A stretch of DNA of 64,000 nt from Misgurnus anguillicaudatus (taxonomy: Eukaryota; Chordata; Actinopteri; Cypriniformes; Cobitidae). A program made the position numbers and the translations under genes. Below, one piece after another: positions 1 through 14,100 of this stretch; the first letter of the stretch is position 1, and every line of letters starts with the position of its first letter. The stretch covers positions 2,483,001-2,547,000 of the forward strand of contig NW_027395277.1 of NCBI RefSeq assembly GCF_027580225.2, in the 5' to 3' direction. The notes under the pieces were generated by a model, which saw only the letters and a list, made by a program, of their open reading frames with translations, ran no database searches and was not told where the DNA came from.

Positions 1-210
1 CATTATTCAAACATTTAAGCCCCTCCCCTTGAACAACCTGTTAAATACAGACCACTTCTCACCAGCCATCGACAAAATCAAGTCCCACCCAACTTTTGTG
101 TCTTTCAGGAATACATTAAATCATGTTTGTTTCAGGTTGACTTTGAACAGTTTTCTCTGGGGTGAAAAAGTTTATTTAATTCATATAATTTGGGATTTAT
201 AAATGATTAC

Positions 211-339
211 CTCACTGGCAGCATACGTGTACAGAACTTTATTCATGATGACAAACCAGAATCTTCTCCACTGTTTCTTATTGCCCTTCGTCCGCTCTAG
301 GTAGCCGTTCATCGAGGATCCGTCCGTGTTAGCCGACAC
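211..339 (-). CDS. fgd6: fgd6 coding exon 19 (start of second PH domain)
   Basis: This 129-bp phase-0 exon encodes [16 protein letters not shown] and [17 protein letters not shown], the hallmark start of PH2 in FGD6. The acceptor is ATTTTAG and the donor GAG|GTAATC. The remaining PH2 exons lie beyond the left edge. Confidence 0.94.
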
Positions 340-2043
340 CTAAAATAAATCAATGAACAACGACTCTGATTTCAGAGTTAACCAATCAGATCTAGTTCCA
401 ATGTGGACCAGATTTACGTCTCATATCAAACGTCTGACTTTAGATCTAGCTGGCTTTGCTGGGAATTAAAAGACAGTGTAAAAAGTTGTTGGATTGTCAC
501 CTCTTTCAGTGTTGCTGGTATTTTCTTGGCCCTTTTGTGGAAAGATTTGCCATTAGGTGTCAGAGCTGTATTGCTGGGTCCCTGGTCACCTATTATTAGT
601 AAAGAAACACATGATCTTATTTAACACAAACCAACACAAACATACAGGTGATTACATAACTACAATTACACAGTGAACAAACTCATTATTTGTTTCTTTT
701 AAAATGTTTGTATTAATAATTATTTTATTAATTTAGTACTAATTGTCATGGATCACAAGATGTTACAAGCCATGACAAAATAATAGGTTTTTGTAAAACG
801 TGTCTTATATAGCTGAAAATCATGATTTCTTGTTGTCCAAATTTGTCAGTGCACTGCAAAGAATGACTTTCTTACTTAGTATTTTTGTCTTGTTTTCAGT
901 ACAAATATCTAAAAATTCTTAAATGAAGATGTATTTTCTTGATGAGCAAAATGAAATAGTTTTTTAAAAAAACATATACAATTTAAGCAAATTTGTGCTT
1001 AAAACAAGCAAAAAAATCTGCAAATGGAATAAGAAACATTTTCTCTAATTACACTGCAAAAAATTATTTTCAGGAAAAAAATTGTTCAGTAAAAATATCA
1101 AAAAATTCTTAAATTAAGATGCTTTTTCTTGATGAGCAAAACGACCCCAAAAATAAGTCTAGTTTTTAGACCAAAAATATCAAATTTAAGTGATTTGTGC
1201 ATAAAACAAGCAAAAAAATCTGCCAATGGGGTAAGCAAAAAAATCTTGAACATTTATCTTAACTCTTTCACCGCCAGCGTTTTTTAAAAAAGTTGCCAGC
1301 CAGCGCCAGCGTTTTTCATGATTTTCACCAAAGTTTAATGCCTTCCAGAAAATGTTCTTCTTTGAATATATAAACATACAATATACCAAATGAAAGAACA
1401 GACCCTCTGCTTTCAAACAAAAAAAACCGTTTCTTCCTACCTTCAGTGGTTCTTTTGTAATCAGCTTTTGAATATGGGTAGGTTTCTGCAAAAACACCAC
1501 ATTTTGAGCAAAAAGCAGAGATAATTCCATTTTTGTGACGGAGTTTTCATAGAGATCCCATTCAGAGCGATCTTTAAAACAGACACGGACATGCAGCAGC
1601 TTGTCAGAGGGCAATACTTCCGGGTTTAAAAGTTGCGGAAGTGCGCCACCTAGTGGACAATAGCGGTATTGCGGAAAGACGGAAAATCTCGTCATTGGCG
1701 GGGAAGCGTTTTCTCTTAATTGACGAGATATCTCGTCAATGGCGGGGAAAGAGTTAAAAACCAAATTCAAGAAAAATGTAAGAAAAATTTGCTTACCCCA
1801 TTGGCAGATTTTTTTGCTTGTTTTATGCACAAAATCACTTAAATTTGATATTTTTGGTCTAAAACTAGACTTATTTTTCTTGGGTCGTTTTGCTCAACAA
1901 GAAAAAGCATCTTAATTTAAGAATTTTTAGATATTTTTACTGAAAATAAGACAAAAATACTAAGAATTTTTTTCTAAAGTTAACAAAGTAATTTTTTGCA
2001 GTGTGTCAACTTTGTTACCAAGGCAGAGTAACAGTGTTGACAG

Positions 2044-2140
<97 letters not shown>

Positions 2141-5100
2141 CACTGCAAAAAATTACTTTCTTCCTTAGTATTTTTTTCTTGTTTTCATCAGAAATATCTA
2201 AAAATTCTTAAATCAAGATGTATGTTCTTCACTGAAAAAAATGACTCATTGAATTTAATCAATTTTTTTAAGGTAAGTGGTTGCAATCAATTTATTTAAG
2301 CTACATTTAAACAAAAAAGATTAGTAACGTAAAATAAAATATAAAACTTTTGTTTAAATGTAGCTTAAATAAATTGATTGCAACCACTTACCTTAAAAAA
2401 TTTGATTAAATTCAATGAGTCATTTTTTTCAGTGTTGATAAGAAAAATGACCTAAGAAAACAATACTAGTTTTTAGACAAAAAATATACAATTTAAGTGA
2501 ATTTGTCCTTAAAACAAGCAAAAATATCTGCCAATGGGGTGAGAAATTTTTACTTGAATTAAGTGTTTAAGAAAAAAGAAATCTTATTTCACAATTTTTT
2601 TTCTCACCCCATTGGCAGATAATTTTGCTTGTTTAAAGGACAATTTCACTTAAATTGTATATTATTTGTCTTAAAACTAGACTTATTTTCTTGGGTCATT
2701 TTGCTCATCAAGAAAAAGCATCTTAATTTAAGAATTTTTAGATATTTCTACTGAAAAAAAAAAAAATACTAAGTGAAAAAGTCATTTTTTGCAGTGAGAG
2801 AGAGAGAGAGAGAGAGAGAGCACTGCAAAAAATGACTTTCTTCCTTAGTATTTTTTTCTTGTTTTCATCAGAAATATCTAAAAATTCTTAAATCAAGATG
2901 TATTTTCTTGATAAGAAAAATGACCTAAGAAAACAATACTAGTTTTTAGACAAAAAATATACAATTTAAGTGAATTTGTCCTTAAAACAAGCAAAAATAT
3001 CAGCCAATGGGGTGAGAAAATTTTACTTGAATTAAGTGTTTAAGAAAAACGAAATCTTATTTCACAATTTTTTTTCCACACAAGCTCCTCTGATGCTTTC
3101 TCGATAAAATGGGTGGATCAAGAACACATCCGGGGATTTTATGTGAACTTGGGTTTGATGCGAACTTTGATTTGGAACAGTACTTGGTCTGCAACTGATG
3201 ACGTTTCCACAAGAACACAAGTACAGACAAGAACGCATATTGAGAAACAGCTAGAGAGAGAGATACTCTGTGTATGACTGCCAGTTCTGTTACATACTGT
3301 CAACACTGTCACTCTACCTTGGTAACAGAGTTTGACAGTAACAGAGTTGACACTATGTTAAACAACAGGAAATTATGATTTTTTTTTAGCTAAAGGACAA
3401 TGTTTACAGAAAATATTATGTTGTTATTGCCTGTAACATCTTTTGATCCATGACAATGAGTACCAAATTCTTAACATTTGATAAATGAAGACTTTGGACA
3501 TCAAATGTACTTGTGATTATCTAATCACCAATATGTTTGAACAGACAGATGATTCAGTTGGTAAATAAATGTAGGGATTGTGTGTGTGTGCGATGAACCT
3601 GAATTTCTCCTCTGCAGAACAGCAAAGCACAGATCACACACTCGTTCATGCTGATTCTTCAGATATTTTAATGGATGCTTGTTACTCGAGCAGGCTTGAC
3701 ACACAACCTAAAGAAAACGCACAAGCACCCATAAACCATCCTGTCAACAATTATTACGCAAAAAAGGTTTAAAAGAAAGAGCATCTATGTGATGTATGAC
3801 ATGTAGGTCTCTTTCAGCCTTGTTTACATTTGGTTTCATCTGTCAAGTGAATGGTTGCCCACCCCAAAAAAGCCTGCCTTATTTACTGATCAGTCTCTTA
3901 TAAGAGAGTTCACAGTAACAAAGGTGCTGGATTATAATAACGCACTATAATCTTCTGAACGTCTTTACTCATGGAAACGTTGCCCTTCCCTGTCTAACCC
4001 GCAAAGAAATGATGCACAAGTGCTTTACCCCTGTTTACAGCGCTATCCATTCATGATCAGATTACAGAGGATGGATTAATACCAAGGAGGGTCTTTGATC
4101 TTCTCACCTTTCCACAAGCTCTACAGTGGTGACGTCTCCAGGTGAGGGTAAACTCACAGGTGCAGATCATGCACATGGTCGCCCGCTGGTCTGGGATCCA
4201 TATTGGGGCTTTGGTTCCCAGCTGGGCATCATTATCTGTAACATCTTGGGTTACCTGCTACAAACGTGTCATCAAGGCAGCTTTAAACATTGACAGTTAA
4301 CACCTTAGACATATCATTAAAGAAATATTTTAACTTCTGAGAGCATCTGCGGTATGCTGTTGATTATTGCAGACAAACTTGTCTGAATGGTTCTTTGGAG
4401 GCGGGGCTAGATTTTTAGGTGGATGAACTTATAGTAATGTTTCAGCGGTAGGAATTTGCTTGTTGTGTAAAATGCTTTACAGATAAATACGTCCAATTCT
4501 TGGTACTCTTGTGCTTGCTTGTCGCGTATAAATCACCGGTTAAGATGTATATGTTAAACACTCATATATTTAAGGTTTGATGCATACATTGGAAGCAATC
4601 CTATCAGATCCTATTATGGTTATATACATTCTTAAATGTGTGACAAATGTTTCATATGAATAAATTGTTTTACCATCTCAGGGTTTTTAACTGAATTGTC
4701 TTTGTTGTAATCTTCGATGGCGGTGGAAATCGCTTGCAGCCACTGATCTCGGCATACAGCAGAACTTTGAAAAGAATGAGAGTTTGGAGTTGGCAAAGGG
4801 TCAGATAAAGTTGCAAGGTACTTCAACTAGCCAGTAATATATAAGACCAATGTCTCAACCTGCATCTGAATATGCGTATTTCCCTGCTATACAATATGTA
4901 ACAAGCAGTACTGTATGTGAAATGAGAAAGGTATACCCAAACCCCAGATGACATGTTGTTTCATGTGAGATTGTACTGTAATGTGTCAAACCAGTGGACA
5001 CTTGCTATCCCCAAGGCCATAGTTGTTATTATTTAAATATATGTGTTTAACTACACCAGATTTTATTGTTTTTGCAGTTCTTGCCAAAAATGTATTTTAA

Positions 5101-8100
5101 ATATATGCTAAATACATTTTTGTGGAAGGTAATGCTCAATTGAATATATTTTTGAATTTGGAAATATATTTAGTTTTAACCTTCATATATCAACATATAT
5201 TTCAAAATGTATTTCGAGGGCAACCAAATACATTTTTAATTTTACATCCCATATAGACCGTTTCAGCAGTAACAACATAAACAAGCGGCTGCACGTAACT
5301 TCCGGTAAGAATAAATAACAACAAAGTCCTTTAAACGTAGTATATTTATGTAACAAGCAAAAAAACAACAACACATAGATTACTTAGGAAACCAAAACAT
5401 TTGTTATTTTCGACGAGGCATTTGTTCAAGAGATCAATTTAGCAACTAGTCAGACCTTAAAAAAAACAAAACCGGAAGTAAGGTTAGGATCCAGACGTGT
5501 ATCACGTGCGTCCGATGAAACCGTCTATAGCAAAAAGGTATTCTTTACCAAAAATATTTTAAATATATGCTAAATAGAAGTTAATTTTATAAAGTATATT
5601 TTTGAAGTTGAAAATATATTTAATTTGAACCTTTTTAAAACTGTTATGTTTACAGGTTCATATCATAAACAAAGTTTTTCTTCCAATGCGACGTGAATGT
5701 ATTTCTTTCTTTTTAATATATGGAGGGCTAAATGCTTTAAAATGTATTTATTTTTAAAATATATTTCAAAATATACAAAAAATGGCCCCAAAATATATCG
5801 GTGAAGTAAACATATTCCAAAATATATTTCTGTAAACATATTCCAAAATATATTTCTGTAAACATATTCCAAAGTATATTTTTTGGTGATTTTTGTATAT
5901 TTTGAAATATATAAATTAAAAAAAAAATTACATATGGGAATTAGGGCTGGGCCGATACCACTTTTTCATGTCTGATACCGATCTCGATACCACAACTTTG
6001 AGTATCTGTCGATACCGATACCGATCCAATACCATCTCTATCGCCATTTTAATCAATTAAGCTGCAAATAACACATTTGTTAGCCGTACAAAAAGCAAAT
6101 TCAAAACTCAATGAAACATTGTGCAATACTGCTGCTTCATTTTTATTTAAATGTTTCAAACAGACTAGAGGCAACATTTTTTGTTAGTCAGCAAAACAAT
6201 TCAAAATGTTAAGGTGTAACTTTGGACAATTTAAAGTGCAACTTTGTGCAAATTCATGTTGCTCAGCAAGTCGCGCTTTACCCCAAGTTGCCATGACAAG
6301 GTCTGTGTTGGTATTGGATCGGATTGTACTCCCCGGCCTCTTCGATATTCGATCCAGCCATTTTTGCAAATATCGGACTAATATTGATACCAAATATCGT
6401 ATCGGCCCACCCCTAATGGGAATGTTCGGCAACTGAAACTATTCGGCTGAAAAAGCATTTTCGGTCAAAAGTGAAAAGACCGAATACATTTTATCAAAGA
6501 ATAATGTTTTTGATGATGCCATCAAATAGCAACTAATGAGAGGTATGCATGGTTTATAAATGAAGAGTTCCGTTGCAAAACAAGATAACCACAATTGTTC
6601 AGAAATCTCGTTTTTTGGTTGTGCATTCCAATTAATATCAATTCAACTGCAGTTGGTTTGTTTTGATTTAAACCTTCATAACTTAAAAAATACAGCTAAG
6701 TAGCACCATAAAACAAAATAATAACATGATAACATAATAATAAACATGTTTTGACAAAAATTAAAAAAAATGGATTTATCTCGTTTTGCAACGAAACTCT
6801 TCAAATGCACCAAACATGCTGGCATTGTGGAAGCGTCAGACAAGATGCATTTTCGGCCGGTATCCCAACATTCGGTGCATCCCTAGATAAATAAACATAT
6901 TTATAAAGTGCTTAACAGTGTAAAATAATAAATAATAATTTCTCACCTGGCAGACAGGATAAAAGATCGTTGAACACTTTCAATGTTTAGCTCGTGATAG
7001 TCTTCCTGATAACGTTTACTAACCTGGGGACAAAGCAGGTTGATATAAAATATTATTGTACTAATATGAAAATTTTGCTAAAGGTTTCAAAACACCATTT
7101 GTATGCTATCTAAATACAACAAACATTACTATTATAAAGAAACATTTATCTTTAAATTTAAGAGCTGTTCAGCCTTTAAAAAAGCAAAAAAAGCATAGCC
7201 CCCACACGAATTCATTCGCGTCTTTGCATTTACTTTGTATGTAATCTACTCATGCAAAAGTTACATTTGCTTTTGGTGTGTTAGCAGCATTACAACGTTA
7301 TGGTTGCTTTTTTTCATTATTGTGATTTCGGTCTGGCACATTCATATCTGTATGAATTGAAGTAAAAGGATCGAAATGTCTAGTGTGACCGCGGTATTAC
7401 TTGAAAGCGGCTCATAAATATTGGTGACTCATCTTGCACTACACAGATTTTCGCTCAAATGCTCTCTCATATGCTAAATCCTGCTGTTTAATAAAAATAG
7501 TGAAACAGTGTAATTTTAGTTCGTCTCTGAACGATATATAAAAAACATATACATTTCACCTTCATTCCAGCCAATGAAAGCATGTTGTTCACTCTGTAAT
7601 TCCCAGATGGTAAAGGTGTGCTATACAGGAGACCGTCATTAAACTGTAAATGAGCAAAAAACATTATTACAGATCAAGTATTTTAATGAACATTAATACA
7701 GATTTATACAGTAGATCAGATTGCACGACAATGACCTGATATAAAACGTCATATGAATAAAGATCATAAAAACATGCATGGGCTAAACATGATAAATACA
7801 AAAATACTGTCATATTGTTGACATTAAATCCAATTAAATGTGGATACATTGTCACTTACTAAAAAGAACATTCGAGGCTGCATCACTTTCCTTGAGGATT
7901 TCATCAGGATTCCCTCCTTTAACAAAACCTAAGGACAAATACTTTATGGTTACATCCGGATGTTTCTAAAGGACTGTGAATCACTGAAATTGCAAGGCTA
8001 TAAAACACTTGTATATTGTCTCATTTAAAGTTATCACTGACATTACAGCACCTCCATAGTTATTGAATTATCTTTCAACTTTGAGATTATCTAAAGGTGA

Positions 8101-11100
8101 ATTTTGTGAATGTACCCGTCCTGGCTGGACAATGACATGTTGTCCGACGAGTCGACACTGAACCTCATAGAGCTTCTGAGAGTTATCCTGTTTGAAAATA
8201 ACATTTTATATTTCAATCCATTTATAATGAAGAATAATAAAGAGTAAATGAGAATCATTTTTACTTATTACCTCCTGTCTTACGACTTCATTCGCATGAT
8301 TGGCCACCTCCTTTACTATCACCAAAGCAGCTGTTAAGATTTTAAAGGAGTAAAAAAATGTCATTTTTTTCTAATAAAACTATGTAGAGTGGTATGTAGA
8401 AAGCATATTTAATTAAATTTAATCTTTTTACCTTCAGCATTTTTGTAGTCTGGAGAATCTTCATCAAGATGGTTTAAATAAGCTGATAGGAAAGCAAAAA
8501 AACTGCATGTTTGTCTTGATAAAAGTTTGGACTGTATTATAATCACAAACAGAGCTACAATCCTTATTTAGTTACGATTAGTTTAAACAGTCTTACATAA
8601 TCAATGCATATTGCAGACATTTTTCACATTGTTGTACGATTAAGCTTGGACTGTTTGCTCAACCTAAAGACACGAGAATACGCGCCCAAACAAATCAGAT
8701 TTTGTATTATTTCATAAGTCTGACAGATACGTCATTCAACCGCTCTGTATATGTAGACATGTCTGGTATTTTGGCACCGTCTAGTTGCAGACCTCACTCA
8801 CAGTTTTCCAGGATACCATGCCATTGCACAACCTCTGATTAGTAAACTTTGCAGAGATTTATATTCCCGAAAAAAGGGGTGAATGTAGGTAACTTAATAT
8901 TACAGGTTATTAAACTATAATAACTTTTAGAGGCAGTATCCTGGACAGGTTTTAGATTAAGCCAGGCCTAGGCACTTAAATAGTTTTAAAAACAAAAAGC
9001 ATTACTGCTGTGCATCTTAAGACAAATCAATGGCACATACTGTATATATATTAAGATACAGTAATATGTCAGTGTAAGCTGTTTAGTCTTGAAGTAGACT
9101 TAAGACCTGTCCAGGAAACCGCCTCTTAATGTTGTGTTAGCAAACACTTTTGTCTTGGTGTATCGTGTTAGTTTAACAATGGTTATGTTTGGCTCAACAA
9201 CATTTTTATAACTACGATTGTGGACACACAGTCAGCTTGCTCTTGGCTGTTTACAGACCTTCATGTCAGGGTTGCCAGATTTGCCAAACAAAACCAACCC
9301 AATGGCCAAATAAATCTAGCACCTTAGCTAGCCCAAATACACTTTATTTTTATTCAAAATGTATTTCTTTACCTAGCCGATAAAAACCCTGGCATCAACA
9401 TTTAACCCGCAGGAAAAGCAAATCACATCACCAGTTTTAAAGTGATCATTGTAGACTTGGCAACACAGGTTAAAGGGATAGTTTATACAAAAATGAAAAT
9501 TATGTCCTCAGGTTGTTACAAACCTTTATGAATTTCTTTGTTCTGCTGAACACAAAGTTAGATCTTTTGACAAATGTTTCTAAGCAAGCAGATCTGGGGC
9601 ACCATTCACTTCTATAGTATTATTTTTTCCTATAGAAGTCAATGGTTTTCCTGTTTCCTGCTTGATGGCAAATATCTTCCTTGATGTTCAGCAAAACAGA
9701 AATTTATACACCTATGATGATAACAGAATTTTCATTTTTGGGTCAACTATCCGCCTTGGACTGTTCCAATATGACGGATGACTTGCGTATAGCTGCCCAT
9801 AGAAACAACCGCTAATGCAAAAGCCACCACCACCAGCTTTGTTGTTTTAGCAAAGTTTATTTTTCACTCTTTTTTTAACTCCTTCTTGAGTTATCTCGTC
9901 AATTAAGAGAAAACATTTGCATAAAAAATGTGTTCCTGATAAATTTTTATGTTAATCTACAATACCGCGATTATCCTATTTATGAAAAACTGAAGCCAAA
10001 ACATTATTTACTAATTTTAAACTCTGTGTATGTTTTGATAAACATTCTGAATGTGATATCTAACAAAATTTCTTCTCAAAAATGCAATTATTTCAGCTTA
10101 TTGCTAAAAAATATTTTTAAAGAAAAATACCTATATTTAAGAGTTTATAAGCAGAGAAAAAATATAGATAGGATGAAACGTTTTTTCCCCGAGTTCTTTC
10201 ATTTGATATATTTGTATGTTTATATATTTTTAGAAGAAAATTTTCCTAGAAGGCATATTGTGAAACTTTTGTGAAAATCACAAAAAATGCTGGCATGCAA
10301 CTTTTCAAAAAATGGCTTGCGGGGAATGAGTTAAGATATAAACAGAAAATACAGGAAATATTTAAACAAAATTAAAAACAATTTTCAGAACTAAATGTCT
10401 TCAGGCATCAGTCAGTATTTAGTGTGACCTCTCTTGGCACGAAACACATCTTGAGCTTTTTTGAGGAGACTGAAGTCCTGAAGTCATTCGATTAGAATTA
10501 GAAATTAAGATTTCATTTCATTTAGGTTTAAGAGATCCTGCAGCTTCAGCTTATATTTTATACTGTTTTTAATTATACATACACATTTCCTGTATTTTCT
10601 GGTTGTATTCTAATAAAGAACCTGAGAAATAATAATATATGATCACTATACCATTGCAAAAACAACAAATCTAATGGTGGCCTACTTTTGCACAGTACTG
10701 TATCTATCTATGTATTTTATATATATATATATATATATTTTAGAGTGTGTATGTAGATAATTATCATGTGACTATTTGAGAAGTGTGCAGTAAATCAGAC
10801 TATTTGAATTTTGCAAAGAATAAAACTGAAATACAATCCCCCAGACAACCAGAACACCGCACTTATAAGTTACTAAATAGCAACGCCCTGGGCACCACCC
10901 TTTTTAAAAAATTTTAAGATCTATTTTAGGTGTAAAAATGCTCACCGGTCAGTAGAAGTTGATACTGTGGAATCCTCTGAATGGGTTTAAGCATGTAATG
11001 TTTCACTGCCAGATTAGCACAGCATGGGTCGCTCTGTATCAGAAAGTCAAAGAGATGCCCGAGGGGAATTTTTGTCAGTACTTCAAGAACGTAAAAGGAA

Positions 11101-14100
11101 AATCGACAAACTATTCACATCTGAACAATGGTTGAGATGTAACTAGGTTAGCATTAGGAACTAAACCGAAAAAACAGGTCGGAGTGGTTTTGTTACCTCA
11201 AATTCACGGACGACTTTGGCAAACGCTGGGTTTTTCCGACAGTGCTCTTCCAGAAGAGCCACATTCTTGTCGAACTCGCGGATATAATTAGCGTACATTT
11301 TAAGGTATGGTCCTTTCTTCACAAATATGTCTGCTACGGTACAGTGCTCGTTCCTGTTGGAGAATAAAACATCATCATTATGTGTGTCTCAAAAATGGTT
11401 TGACACAAAAAAGTGAATGATCAAAATTTTACCCATGAATCTGGAAAATTGTAGGCACTTGTAGGCTAAATTACTATTGACATATTTCTTTGTAGGTGCA
11501 AGGGGCCATGGCATGAAAATTTTACTTTTTCCATGTTTCAACCACGGCACAGCCATTTAGTGCAGAGAGAAAGAGAGAAAATAATTGACAGCACAATTGA
11601 GTTTCAATTGCAACAAACCACCATCATTGTGATCAGCGTTTGAATTTTATCAGCTCATTTGCATTTTAAATGACGCACCCAAAACGGCAGATTTTTGCTC
11701 GCACCTACAAAGTGTCAATTTTAACATGTTATAATAAATTATCTATATGGTATTTTGAGCTAAAACTTCACATGTGTACTCTGGGGACACCAAAGATTTA
11801 TTTTACATCTTAAAAAAGTCTTGTGACATGGCCCCTTTAAGTTTTACGTCATCAATGATGGTATGAGTATCACTAGCTGCGCAAAACTCAGCGTTATTTT
11901 CGAAATATCTACAAAATACTATTGCGAAATGAAGTCAATCGTTCATTAATCGATGATATGCGACGTAGTCATTTTAAATATCACGTTGACTGATGTTGGT
12001 AGGTTTACTAATATCACATCCACCACACTAGGCATTATTTTTAATCGTAGGAACGGCACCGTATAGGTGTTTCTTGGAGGTAATAGTACATTATTTTAAA
12101 TCAAAAGAGATGTAGGAGTGATATCCGAACATTATTGGCTTGGAAAGCCTCTCATGCTGCGTTCACACCAGCCGTGGTAGAGGCACCAAGCTCGAGTGAT
12201 TTCAATGTTAAGTCAATGTGAAGATGCATTGATGTGCGCCTAAAGGACTCGCGGCGCGAATGAGGCGTTTAGCACGGTAGATGCGATTCTGCCTCATTCG
12301 CGAATTGAGCGTTGCCATGTTGAAAAATTTGAACTTTGGCGGAAAAACATGCCGCATTAACCAATCAGGAGCCTGCTCTAGTTGTGACTACAGGAAGCGA
12401 GCAGAGTCGCGCGAATTTCTGCGTGAATGTCTCGATGACTAGAATTTCAAGCACGGCTTTCGCGCACGAATGAAGCGAGTAAACTCAAAATATTTAAGTG
12501 TCAAACTAGACGCAGTAGACGCCAATTTGACGCCTCATACGCGGCTGGTGTGAACCCACAGTTGGACGACGTCCGTTCGCTGTCTTCCATTGGTGAAAAG
12601 TGAAGCCGCCAGTGTCCACATACGGCGCTGACCTCTTGGGTCTTGAGTTTGCGCAGTAGCGATTTCAGGACCAGTCCTGCGCAGTAGCTAGCAGGAAGTA
12701 AAGCCGCGAAATCAAGACCCCGCCCTCGCAGAATGCACATATCACAGCTGTCAATCATGACGTCACACCACCGTTTTTATAGTATTAAATTACTAACTAA
12801 AAACAAACATCAGCGTGATAAAAACTACAGTAAATGACAGAAACCACCTTCGGAAAAAAGATAATTAAAGTGTAATAAAATTGTTTAGTTGGTCTCAAGT
12901 CCCATTGAATAACATGGGGGAGGCGGGATTTATGACCTATACTAGGACCAGTCACTGGGGGGCGATCGAGAAGTTTTTGCTTCACTTTTTATGGTTGTTC
13001 GGCACGCTTGGACTTAATTGCATCAAGTGACCTGAAAATGCGAAAAAAACATTGGAGTTTTGCGAAATCTCCTTTACCTCTGGCCATATTTTAAATTTGC
13101 GCAAAGGGTAATGGAAACGCAGCTATTGGCATCAAGTGGAATCTAAAAAAAAACCATGATACTTCATGGAACTTCTCTTTATTTTATAAATGACATTTAA
13201 CCAACTGGTGTGATTTTTGCACACCAGGGACTTCCCATTTATGCAATGGTACTTCAGTATAAAGTTGGTTATCCTTTTATTGTTTTTATATATTTTTATA
13301 CTTTATTTATTGTGTTTATATGAAAGTGAGTATTGTTTTAGAGGATGCACAAGTAAATTTCATTGTATGGTACTACTGCACAATGACAAATAAAAATCTA
13401 TCTATCTATCTATTTTTAATGAATATATAAAGTCAAGTTTACACAGATGTCCTAGCAGAGTAACCACTTCGTTCATCTATTGTTGTACCATTTGAAACCT
13501 ACAGTAAACAAAGCTTTCGAAGGTGTTTTGTGTTATGTTTCTTTAAAATAAACAAGCTGGTTTGATATTCAGTGACATTTTAAATTCTCTACATACATTC
13601 TCAGGCGATTGTATGTGTTAAACATGATTTCGTCTATCAAATGAAGACACAGTTCTGCAAGACTGACTCTATTATTAAAAGTGAATATGAAGTTATGCAG
13701 GGTTGTTGTTGATGTTGCATTACCAGTGAGCGACTCGTTTTTCCAGCTCTTTCAACAGGTTGCAATTCAGTTCGTAAAGCGTTGGCAAAGAGCACAAGAT
13801 CTGATTCAAGATTCGCTCGTCAATCACGGCTTTCCCCGTCTGAACGGAGGCTTTTAACACAGCTTCACGGAAATCCTGTAGAGCACAAGTTAAGAAAACT
13901 GTAAGCGAGCAAGAGAACATCATTAGCCATAAAGCCCCAATAATGGCCACAGATGTTTTTATGATCTAAGAGAGACAGCTAGCAAAAATATTCATCTTTT
14001 TGACTACTTTTTGAAAAAATATTATGGTCACTCTTTTCCATATACGGAAAGCAAATGTGCAAAAAAAAATTTGCTTGCATTTAAATGTTGTTTGATCATT

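Noticed and set aside
1186..1830. 214-codon minus-strand frame
   Set aside because: It lies entirely within two nested repeats (foldback and taactcttt element) and has no recognisable domain.
3089..3250. Possible fgd6 linker exon with a Ser-Arg-Lys-rich frame on the minus strand
   Set aside because: The similarity to the FGD6 linker is weak and no good donor in the required phase was found.
9930..10274. 114-codon plus-strand frame
   Set aside because: It is AT-rich, inside a repeat relative of 1259-1757, with no domain or splice support.
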